Origin: Bacteroidota bacterium
GTDB taxonomy: Bacteria; Bacteroidota; Bacteroidia; Bacteroidales; Rikenellaceae
Reading direction: 5' to 3'
DNA: 14,703 nucleotides
Assembly: GCA_023413645.1 (NCBI GenBank)
Contig: JAEZPN010000083.1
Coordinates: forward strand, 1 to 14,703
Positions within the stretch are counted from its first letter, which is position 1. Every line of letters begins with the position of its first letter. Positions 1 to 6,011 of the stretch are shown piece by piece. Below the pieces are notes generated by a model that was not told the DNA's origin, did no database searches, and was given only the letters and a program-made list of their open reading frames with translations. The position numbers and the translations under genes are program-made.

Positions 1-90
1 GTCAATGGGTCTATCCTGTGGGATCTGCCCCTTCTCGCACGCCATCAATACCATGGCAGCAAGCACCATAATAACATTAATAAGTTTCAT
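1..90 (-). CDS. Lipoprotein, N-terminal part only (runs off the window)
   Basis: The minus strand from base 90 opens with ATG and stays open to the window edge, giving 30 residues (MKLINVIMVL... ending ...PQDRPID). The start is a typical Bacteroidetes lipoprotein signal: one Lys, a hydrophobic stretch (residues 4-16) and a lipobox VLMAC with the lipidated Cys at 18. Charged and polar residues follow. It starts only 25 bases after the stop of the next lipoprotein gene on the same strand, so the two are probably co-transcribed. Nothing can be said about the mature domain because it lies outside the window. The reading frame and lipobox are seen directly; the operon link is inferred. Confidence 0.75.
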   Translation of the reverse strand, partial: MKLINVIMVLAAMVLMACEKGQIPQDRPID

Positions 91-115
91 AGTTGTAAAG
101 TTTTATTTATTTGTA

Positions 116-1324
116 CTACTCTTCCACATTGCGCTTAAACACACGACGCACATTAACACCATTCTCCACTCTATCCAATACTATATATTGGTAACTGCAT
201 CCCGAGAGTCTATATTCAGATGTATATCCGTCGCCACTTAGCGTGATTATATCCGACTCTGCGTCATACTCCCACACAAGATTCAGTTCGTTGGGTTCAT
301 CATCTTGAACGGGCGCGTCGTAGTACTCACAGGCTCTGCCATCCTCCTCAAAGATATAGGTAGTGGGTATGACACCTTCGACAAAGTAGTTGTCATTGAA
401 CACCAGCGCTTCGATAATTCTATCCCATGACTCATCGTAGTATAGTAGAGAGAATGTCTTCCACTCGCCAACAAGATTCTCGACAACGGTCTCACGATCG
501 AAGTTAGACCACAGCGCCATTGCCTCGGCCATATTCTCATTCATGCTATTGAGCCTATAGGCCCTTTCAGCCTCATCATATACGGTTTGATATTCCTCGT
601 ATGTAGTATAGTTATCAAGGAAACTATCGTAACCCTCAACAAACTCCACCCTGAACAACTCCATCTCATCCACAAGACCGAACTCGCCATTGCTATACTC
701 GCTCATAGCAAGTACCGCAAGACCTGCCACATGACCCAAGAGCACAGCCTCCGTACCATTGAAGAAGATTACCTCGGCACTCATCTTAATGGGTTGGCTC
801 ATTGGCGATCTATAGTATTCTGTGTACAACATATTACTCTCGGCATCGTATCTCCACTCATGACAAAGATAGTAACCCTCATAGCCATTCTCGGCGTAGT
901 ACTCCTCAATCTCGGGGTATATAGCAACTGCTATCTCATGGCTATAGAGTGTTCCGTCGCTCTCGAACTTGATACTTCCAGGCGCTCGGTTACTACCCCA
1001 ATGCTCAACATTATACCACTCGTAGTAGCCCATACGATACTTGTTAAGGTAGTATATCTCATTTGCCTTAACCACATATGTTGTCATGAACTCAACGAAA
1101 AGGTTATCGTCAATCTCACCCTTCTGTGTTGCTACGAGATCCAATAGTTCTACCATACCCTCGTATGACGGTTCCCACGACGGCATTGGGTAGCCTCTAT
1201 AAGATATATAGTTGCCGTTGGCATCCTTCTCCAAACCTGGTAATGTCGCCTGAGTATCACCACCCTCCTTGCAACACGCCACAGATACCACTGCAAGTAT
1301 CGCACATAACAATAATCTCTTCAT
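116..1324 (-). CDS. Lipoprotein with a probable C-terminal lipocalin-like domain
   Basis: 402 residues. The N-terminus has a lipoprotein signal (MKRLLLCAILAVVSVAC, lipidated Cys17 followed by a second Cys), so the protein should be anchored in a membrane, periplasmic or surface exposed. The body is acidic and unusually rich in Tyr, with repeated EYY/YYE/GYY clusters around residues 90-170. From about residue 285 the pattern LVGEWK, strand-like segments, YIFEEDGRA, then LVWEYDAESDIITL resembles the lipocalin-like domains common in Bacteroidetes lipoproteins; this match is by eye. The N-terminal 270 residues are not recognised. A good promoter lies 35 bases upstream, and a second lipoprotein gene follows 25 bases downstream. 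The gene is surely real; its function is unknown. Confidence 0.8.
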   Translation of the reverse strand: MKRLLLCAILAVVSVACCKEGGDTQATLPGLEKDANGNYISYRGYPMPSWEPSYEGMVELLDLVATQKGEIDDNLFVEFMTTYVVKANEIYYLNKYRMGYYEWYNVEHWGSNRAPGSIKFESDGTLYSHEIAVAIYPEIEEYYAENGYEGYYLCHEWRYDAESNMLYTEYYRSPMSQPIKMSAEVIFFNGTEAVLLGHVAGLAVLAMSEYSNGEFGLVDEMELFRVEFVEGYDSFLDNYTTYEEYQTVYDEAERAYRLNSMNENMAEAMALWSNFDRETVVENLVGEWKTFSLLYYDESWDRIIEALVFNDNYFVEGVIPTTYIFEEDGRACEYYDAPVQDDEPNELNLVWEYDAESDIITLSGDGYTSEYRLSGCSYQYIVLDRVENGVNVRRVFKRNVEE

Positions 1325-1358
1325 ATAATTTGAATGTTTTTTGTTGTTATCGTTAGTG

Positions 1359-1390
1359 CAAAATTACTATCAATAAAGCCCAAATCCAAA
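1359..1390 (-). promoter_or_regulatory. Bacteroidetes-type promoter for the lipoprotein pair
   Basis: On the minus strand, TTTG (bases 1390-1387), 20 bases, then TAATTTTG (1366-1359), an exact fit to the TAnnTTTG -7 element with a -33 TTTG at the usual distance. Transcription should begin near 1352, giving a leader of about 28 bases before the ATG at 1324. Both motifs are seen directly; activity is inferred. Confidence 0.65.
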
Positions 1391-1625
1391 TTTTTGGGAC
1401 GAAAGTTTTTCCGCGAAGCCCCTTAAACCCCACTGATTATCAGTAAGTTATGAATAGTATTTTAACAAGTTTTTCATAGTGTTGATAATCAGGTAGTTAC
1501 AACGGTTTGATGTATTATTTACACAAACCCCTAAATATCAACACTTTACAACCACAGTATCACCATGTTTACAGTTTAGCACGCAAATTGCAACTACGAA
1601 GGCGGAACATAAAACTTAGTGTGAT
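1391..1625. other. Gene-free stretch upstream of the antiporter
   Basis: I see no convincing coding region here. The left edge adjoins the promoter of the leftward lipoprotein genes. The rest is AT-rich and should hold the rightward promoter of the antiporter, but I find no exact TAnnTTTG element on the plus strand; the nearest (TTTG at 1506-1509, TAAATATC about 1532-1539) is poor. The notable content is a pair of inverted repeats, listed separately. A sequence one base away from a DnaA box (TTATCAACA, minus strand 1480-1488) occurs once only and is not enough to suggest an origin. Confidence 0.5.
1432..1492. repeat. Inverted repeat CTGATTATCA ... TGATAATCAG
   Basis: CTGATTATCA at 1433-1442 recurs as its exact reverse complement at 1483-1492, with 40 bases between. 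The left copy is itself a 13-base palindrome (ACTGATTATCAGT, 1432-1444). Two spaced copies of such a site in the leader region of the antiporter would suit a dimeric repressor or activator with looping, but the binding protein is unknown. The repeat is seen directly; the regulatory role is a guess. Confidence 0.4.
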
Positions 1626-3086
1626 ATGCAGAGTAGTACAACAAACAAAACTAAGAGTGGTTTGAGCGTGATGACGCTCGCCATTATGAACATCACGGCG
1701 GTTGTGAGTCTGCGTGGTCTTGCGACAGAGGCGATATATGGTCCCGCCTCGGCATTCTACTATCTCTTTGCCGCCATTGTCTTTCTTATCCCCACAGCGA
1801 TGGTTGCTGCAGAGCTTGCGGCAATGTTTTCGGCAAAACAGGGAGGTGTCTTTCGTTGGGTGGGTGAGGCCTTTGGTGCACGCACGGGCTTTCTCGCTAT
1901 ATGGCTGCAGTGGATACAGTCGACGATATGGTATCCCACGGTGCTGACGTTTGGTGCTGTGAGCATCGCCTACATCGGTGTTAACCCCGCGGCAGATGCA
2001 GCACTCGCCTCGAACCGCAACTTTACACTAGTGGTGGTATTGGCGAAATACTGGGCAGCGACATTTATCTCGTTGCGCGGTATCGGTTGGGTAGGTAAGG
2101 TGAGTAAATGGGGAGGTATCATAGGTACTATCATCCCCGCAGCGCTACTTATTATCCTCGCCATTATCTATCTCGCCATGGGTGGCCACAACAACCTCAA
2201 CATGCAGGAGAGCTTCTTCCCCAACCTCACAAACTTCAACAACCTTGTGCTGGCAAGTAGCATCTTCCTCTTCTATGCCGGTATGGAGATGATGGGTATC
2301 CACGTTATGGAGGTTGACAACCCCAAGCGCAACTACCCTCGCGCCATCATCATTGGTTCACTCGTAACGGTGCTTATCTTTATCCTCGGCACCTTCTCGC
2401 TCGGCATCATCGTGCCCGCAAAGGATATCAGCCTCACGCAGACGCTGCTCATAGGCTTTGACAGCTACTTTAAATTTGTAAAGCTGTCGTGGATGGGACC
2501 CGTGATTGCCGTAGCCCTCGTGTTTGGTGTATTGGCGGGCGTGTTGACATGGGTAGCAGGACCTTCGAAGGGTATCTTTACGGTGGGTCGTGCGGGATAT
2601 TTGCCCCCATTCTTCCAGAAGACAAACAAGCGTGGCGTGCAGCGCAACATCCTCTTGGTGCAGGGTGTGATTGTTACAATCCTCGGCATGCTCTTCGTCG
2701 TGATGCCCTCTGTGCAGAGTTTTTACCAGATTCTCTCGCAGCTCACCGTACTCTTGTACCTCATAATGTATATGCTGATGTTTGCCTCAGCCATTAAGCT
2801 ACGCTACACGCTTCCAAAGATGGAGCGCCCCTTCCGTCTCGGTGCTAAGGGTAACGGCCTGATGTGGTTGTTGGGAGGCTTGGGCTTCTGTGGCTCGTTG
2901 TTGGCATTCGTCTTGAGCTTCATTCCACCCTCGCAGATTGCTGTGGGTAGCAACGCGGTATGGTACGCGGTGTTGATTATAGGCGCAATAATATTTGTAG
3001 TTATACCTTATATTATATATGGTATGCGCAAGCCCTCATGGAAGGCACCCGATGCTAACATTGAAAAATTCGAATGGGAGAAATAG
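1626..3086 (+). CDS. GadC-like amino acid antiporter (APC superfamily)
   Basis: 486 residues, about 12 membrane segments, a typical length for an amino acid/polyamine/organocation transporter of the inner membrane. By eye it follows E. coli GadC (glutamate:GABA antiporter, AGT family): a first helix at 15-35, GGVFRWVGEAFG at 73-84, the WIQ..IWYP stretch at 96-104, HVMEVDNPKRNYPRA at 226-240, AGPSKGIF at 311-318 and FIPPSQI at 432-438. The last helix ends near residue 466 and is followed by only about 20 residues, so the long C-terminal plug that closes GadC at neutral pH is missing. No glutamate decarboxylase gene is adjacent. It could exchange glutamate or another amino acid; the nearby histidine operon makes glutamate, but the two are some 9 kb apart at their promoters and the link is conjecture. 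Start chosen at the first ATG, which leaves a normal cytosolic N-terminus of about 14 residues. Confidence 0.85.
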   Translation: MQSSTTNKTKSGLSVMTLAIMNITAVVSLRGLATEAIYGPASAFYYLFAAIVFLIPTAMVAAELAAMFSAKQGGVFRWVGEAFGARTGFLAIWLQWIQSTIWYPTVLTFGAVSIAYIGVNPAADAALASNRNFTLVVVLAKYWAATFISLRGIGWVGKVSKWGGIIGTIIPAALLIILAIIYLAMGGHNNLNMQESFFPNLTNFNNLVLASSIFLFYAGMEMMGIHVMEVDNPKRNYPRAIIIGSLVTVLIFILGTFSLGIIVPAKDISLTQTLLIGFDSYFKFVKLSWMGPVIAVALVFGVLAGVLTWVAGPSKGIFTVGRAGYLPPFFQKTNKRGVQRNILLVQGVIVTILGMLFVVMPSVQSFYQILSQLTVLLYLIMYMLMFASAIKLRYTLPKMERPFRLGAKGNGLMWLLGGLGFCGSLLAFVLSFIPPSQIAVGSNAVWYAVLIIGAIIFVVIPYIIYGMRKPSWKAPDANIEKFEWEK

Positions 3087-3109
3087 AGTAATTAGAGAGA
3101 ATATGTAGA

Positions 3110-3141
3110 AGTGCCGTCGAGGAAAACCCTTCGACGGCACT
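3110..3141. terminator. Hairpin between convergent genes
   Basis: A perfect 11-bp stem, AGTGCCGTCGA (3110-3120) with TCGACGGCACT (3131-3141), and a 10-base loop. It lies between the antiporter stop (3086) and the stop of the convergent peptidase gene (3163), so it can serve both. The flanking T-runs are short and interrupted on both strands (TCTATTAT on plus, TTCTACAT on minus). The hairpin is certain; the termination strength is not. Confidence 0.75.
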
Positions 3142-3162
3142 CTATTATAACCACAACAGCAC

Positions 3163-4530
3163 CTACCTAACGTGCATAAATGTTGCACGATTCGATTTTA
3201 GTAGACGGCTCCACCCTGTAGCCTCATCGAATGCTGTCTCTTCATAACCCGCTTCCTCAAAGCCAAGTGCTGACCATTGCTCCTTGTTGACAAGTGCTAC
3301 GGTGTAATATACCCTACTCACGTTATTAAGGCAGGCATGACGCTGGTATGTAATAGTCTCGGCAGCAGCTGCCTTAATCTTCTCGACGGTCTCCGCTATC
3401 TCGCTAAGCTTTGTCGCCTCGGCAACTTGTGTTGCTACATCGACAACATCGAAGGCGTAGTCGAGACGATACCACTGCAATGCCTCAATATCTTCCTTAG
3501 AGAACGCAGCGTTCACTGGGTAGTATGCCCTACTGAGAGCATCGTCGATGACCGAGGTAGTAAAGCCATATTTGTTATTCATCTTCTCACCTCCAATCTC
3601 CGCCTGCTCTTCGTACAGCGCAGCGACGATGTCGGTAAACTCACGAATAGCGCTATTTACCTGAACTATTTTACTACACTCGGTAAGCGTGTGATCTATG
3701 GCCAAATAGTTCTGATCCCACCATAGGTCATAATCTTGATCAATGTAGTATTTAACGGCCTCAACGAGACTCATACTGTCGTATTGCTCCATCTTGGCTA
3801 AGGCTTCTACGAACAAATAGATCTCTCCGCCACTTATCGACGTAACATGACTCGATGCAAGATAATAGTCGGCGTAGGGTTCAAGTTCTGTTACATACTC
3901 GATGCTATTCATCAGGCAGCACATCATAAACACCATACCAAAGTGTGCATCTGCGGTTTCGAAAGCCTCTGTTATTGCACTTAGTCCGAGGTATGATATC
4001 TCCTCGTCATCGCGCATTATGCCTCGCGTATTATCGCCCTCGAAGCCGGGATGATAGGCATTGCCATGGCCCATGAAGATAATTACATACTCATCAGCCG
4101 GAGCCTCCGATCGCGCCCACTCGACAAACTCCGCGAGGTTATTCGGGTCATCTATCATAAAACTATTGTCACTGACAACTTCGTTATCGTAGTTGCGCGC
4201 TGCATGGTTATACTTGAAGCGTGATACACTGCCACGACCATCCGACATATCAGAGTTGTATCCGTTGCTCCACTTCATCTGACCTACGATATTGATATTA
4301 GAGGGCACATCCAATTGAGATACAACCTCTAAAACATTCTCGTAGTACTCATCGAGGTTTGCGCCACCGCAACCATAGGTCATAATGGTATAGCTATTAA
4401 TACTCTCAGGCACGGGTGGAGGTGGAGGCGGAGGTGGAGTAGGGTTAGTTTTTTGAGGTTCATCTTGTCCACACGCTACGATTACGACTATCATAGCCGC
4501 CATAGATAGAAGTCTAAACAAAGATCTCAT
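3163..4530 (-). CDS. Lipid-anchored clostripain-family (C11) cysteine peptidase
   Basis: 455 residues. A lipoprotein signal ends in IVAC with Cys20, followed by a spacer with eight consecutive Pro (residues 32-39) that would hold the domain away from the membrane. The catalytic domain begins near residue 46 (YTIMTYGCGGANLD), as in C11 peptidases. The His of the dyad is H155 in FMGHGN; the nucleophile is C205 in MMCCLMNSIE, matching the family motif D-x-C-L-M except that the Asp is replaced by Met203. YADYYLASSHVTSISG (219-234) matches the substrate-side segment that follows the Cys in this family. C11 enzymes generally cut after Arg or Lys and can activate themselves. This one is probably periplasmic or on the cell surface. 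It is a single-gene unit with its own promoter and a terminator on each side. Family assignment is strong; substrate is unknown. Confidence 0.88.
   Translation of the reverse strand: MRSLFRLLSMAAMIVVIVACGQDEPQKTNPTPPPPPPPPVPESINSYTIMTYGCGGANLDEYYENVLEVVSQLDVPSNINIVGQMKWSNGYNSDMSDGRGSVSRFKYNHAARNYDNEVVSDNSFMIDDPNNLAEFVEWARSEAPADEYVIIFMGHGNAYHPGFEGDNTRGIMRDDEEISYLGLSAITEAFETADAHFGMVFMMCCLMNSIEYVTELEPYADYYLASSHVTSISGGEIYLFVEALAKMEQYDSMSLVEAVKYYIDQDYDLWWDQNYLAIDHTLTECSKIVQVNSAIREFTDIVAALYEEQAEIGGEKMNNKYGFTTSVIDDALSRAYYPVNAAFSKEDIEALQWYRLDYAFDVVDVATQVAEATKLSEIAETVEKIKAAAAETITYQRHACLNNVSRVYYTVALVNKEQWSALGFEEAGYEETAFDEATGWSRLLKSNRATFMHVR
4414..4437 (-). repeat. Poly-proline codon repeat in the peptidase linker
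   Basis: Eight Pro codons in a row (CCA, CCT, CCG, CCT, CCA, CCT, CCA, CCC) form a triplet-rich purine/pyrimidine tract. Gain or loss of whole triplets would only change the length of the linker between the lipid anchor and the catalytic domain. Such a run may need elongation factor P for smooth translation. Confidence 0.6.
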
Positions 4531-4578
4531 AAATGCGTTTTTTAGGAGTTTGACCTTTAATACACTGTCTCACGCTTA

Positions 4579-4609
4579 CAAAGTTACGCCATTATATTTA
4601 TAAATACAA
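4579..4609 (-). promoter_or_regulatory. Bacteroidetes-type promoter for the C11 peptidase
   Basis: On the minus strand, TTG (4609-4607), 20 bases, then TAACTTTG (4586-4579), a full match to TAnnTTTG. A start near 4572 gives a leader of about 40 bases before the ATG at 4530. Motifs are seen; activity is inferred. Confidence 0.7.
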
Positions 4610-4621
4610 CAAATGGAGCCC

Positions 4622-4653
4622 AAAAAAAAGAGTTCGGCATAGCACCGAACTCT
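4622..4653 (-). terminator. Intrinsic terminator on the minus strand
   Basis: A perfect 9-bp stem, AGAGTTCGG (4629-4637) with CCGAACTCT (4645-4653), and a 7-base loop. Read on the minus strand the hairpin is followed at once by eight T (4629-4622), the textbook form. Read on the plus strand there is no T-run. It therefore stops leftward transcription just before the peptidase promoter. No minus-strand gene ends here: the nearest upstream one (nitroreductase, stop at 5335) has its own hairpin at 5264-5297. It may insulate the peptidase promoter from read-through of the hut operon, or end an antisense RNA. Confidence 0.75.
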
Positions 4654-4694
4654 CTCATTATTGATGAAAAAATATCAAAGAGTCAATTATTTTT

Positions 4695-4726
4695 TTTGTA
4701 TTTTCAGAAAATAATCTATAAATTGC
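4695..4726 (+). promoter_or_regulatory. Probable promoter of the small lipoprotein gene
   Basis: TTTG at 4695-4698, 20 bases, then TAAATTGC at 4719-4726, matching six of eight positions of TAnnTTTG. A start near 4733 would leave only about five bases before the ATG at 4738 but about 30 before the ATG at 4765, which supports the later start for the gene. Confidence 0.4.
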
Positions 4727-4764
4727 GATAGAAAAATATGTTCCGGTGTCAAATAAATGACAAT

Positions 4765-5208
4765 ATGAAAAATGTAATTTGTTTAGCATATTTACTAATA
4801 GCAATTAGTTTTATGCAATGTGACAATAATAATCCCCACGATGATAGCGCGGGGTATGTCGGTCAACCAGTAATATGCCCTGTACCAGAGGATGTTGAGG
4901 TAGATGCAGATGCAGGAACATACCGAATAGAACTTGAACAGCAAGCATCTATTAGTACACTTAGGCTTATGGTTGTGGAGTTAGATGATAAGTTAAACAG
5001 CTCCATTATAGAGCAACTCGAGTATAATGAACTCCTCTTTCCTTTTTGCATCGAAGAGGGGTGGGCAACAATTTCCTACCAATCAAGTCGGGTAATTGAG
5101 GTAACATTTACAAAAAATGAAACCAATTACCAGAGATGGGTAGTAATACATTTCAATACTCCTTTTGACCTCGGTGAGACAGCAAGGATTAGGCAACAAA
5201 AACAATGA
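4765..5208 (+). CDS. Small AT-rich lipoprotein of unknown function
   Basis: 147 residues from the ATG at 4765; an in-frame ATG at 4738 would add nine polar residues (MFRCQINDN) that do not belong in a signal peptide. From 4765 the protein begins MKNVICLAYLLIAISFMQC, a hydrophobic signal ending in Cys19. Gln just before that Cys is unusual for a lipobox, where Gly, Ala or Ser is normal. The mature part opens with DNNNPHDD, then a short domain with alternating hydrophobic strands (TYRIEL, STLRLMVVEL, VIEVTF, RWVVIHF), which suggests a small beta-sandwich. No family is recognised. Base use is clearly more AT-rich (AAT, AAA, ATA codons) than in the neighbouring genes, which hints at recent acquisition. 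It stands alone between a promoter and a hairpin. Confidence 0.65.
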   Translation: MKNVICLAYLLIAISFMQCDNNNPHDDSAGYVGQPVICPVPEDVEVDADAGTYRIELEQQASISTLRLMVVELDDKLNSSIIEQLEYNELLFPFCIEEGWATISYQSSRVIEVTFTKNETNYQRWVVIHFNTPFDLGETARIRQQKQ

Positions 5209-5263
5209 TAAATACTATTAATCGTAAGATTTCAATCTGATAAATATCTTATTTATAATGAAA

Positions 5264-5297
5264 TCACCCCCGTCAGAAGTGAATCTGGCGGGGGTGA
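5264..5297. terminator. Long hairpin shared by convergent genes
   Basis: A 14-bp stem, TCACCCCCGTCAGA (5264-5277) with TCTGGCGGGGGTGA (5284-5297), one G-T pair and a 6-base loop. It lies between the stops of the small lipoprotein gene (5208) and the nitroreductase gene (5335), so it can end both transcripts, including the long hut operon. On the minus strand it is followed by TTTCATTAT; on plus by AATTGTTAAT. Very stable stem, modest T-runs. Confidence 0.8.
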
Positions 5298-5334
5298 AAT
5301 TGTTAATATTGGACTTGTTAGTCAGCCACCTTGT

Positions 5335-5988
5335 TTACTCAACGTAGTAAGCCTTTGAGTAATCTCTTGCTGGAGCTTCGGGATTCTCGCCCGCGGGATA
5401 GCCAAAGGCGATGGCCACCTGCAAGTGGTAACCCTCGGGGAGGTTCAAGCGCTCCAAGTAGGGCTTAGCCTCATCAGAGTTCATAACGGGAATAACACTT
5501 CCCAAGCAGCAAGAGCCAATGCCCATGCTCCATGCCGAGAGCATCATGTTCTGAGCCAAGAGGCCAGAGTCGAACTCACCGCTATAGCTCTCATCAGGAA
5601 CAGCGATAAAGGCCACGGTGGGGGCATTACGGAAGAAGTTGCGGAAACCTGGCTGCTCACACATCTGAGGCATCTTCTCCTTTGCGATAGCCGTCACACC
5701 CTCGATGAAGTCGGGAGCATCGACGACGCGCACAGCCCAACCCTGGCTATTCATAGCACTGGGGGCATAGATGCCGCACTCAAGGATTTTCTCCATCTGC
5801 TCGCGGCATACGGGCTCCTCCTTGTAGTCGCGCACCGAGCGACGTGTCATGATATTCTCGATTACGGTCTGCTCAGTTGAGCATGTCTGTGCCTCGCACT
5901 CCTTATCGTTACACTCATTGCAGCAGCAACCTGTCATCGCTGCAGCGCCAAGCATCGTCACCATAAATTTCGCAATTTTCATACTCAT
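5335..5988 (-). CDS. Nitroreductase-family protein with a lipoprotein signal
   Basis: 217 residues. The start is a clear lipoprotein signal: MSMKIAKFMVTMLGAAAMTGC, lipobox MTGC, Cys21. Right after it comes a Cys cluster, C21-C22-C23, C26, C31 and C36. The nitroreductase fold runs from about residue 40: MTRRSVRDY (47-55, the family's FMN-phosphate-binding start), YAPSAMNSQGW (74-84), FDSGLLAQNMMLSAWSMGIGSCCLG (139-163) and IAFGYPA (193-199). These enzymes bind FMN and reduce substrates with NAD(P)H, normally in the cytosol; here the signal places the domain outside the inner membrane. The gene starts 23 bases after the hutI stop on the same strand and I see no promoter between them, so it is probably the last gene of the hut operon. 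The start could also be Met3 (base 5982); the mature protein is the same. Family assignment is strong, export likely, substrate unknown. Confidence 0.88.
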   Translation of the reverse strand: MSMKIAKFMVTMLGAAAMTGCCCNECNDKECEAQTCSTEQTVIENIMTRRSVRDYKEEPVCREQMEKILECGIYAPSAMNSQGWAVRVVDAPDFIEGVTAIAKEKMPQMCEQPGFRNFFRNAPTVAFIAVPDESYSGEFDSGLLAQNMMLSAWSMGIGSCCLGSVIPVMNSDEAKPYLERLNLPEGYHLQVAIAFGYPAGENPEAPARDYSKAYYVE

Positions 5989-6011
5989 TACTCTTTACAA
6001 ATTACTCAATA

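Noticed and set aside
587..1147. Open frame of 186 codons on the plus strand inside the lipoprotein gene
   Set aside because: It lies opposite a complete lipoprotein gene with signal and promoter, and its translation shows no domain or signal; a shadow.
1480..1488. Possible DnaA box (TTATCAACA on the minus strand) suggesting a replication origin
   Set aside because: Only one near-match is present, with no cluster of boxes and no dnaA, dnaN or gidA gene nearby.
4414..4437. Poly-Pro triplet tract as a phase-variation switch
   Set aside because: The tract varies by triplets, so slippage would change linker length but not the reading frame.
5425..5880. Open frame of 151 codons opposite the nitroreductase gene
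   Set aside because: Antisense to clearly recognisable nitroreductase motifs; no promoter or recognisable protein.
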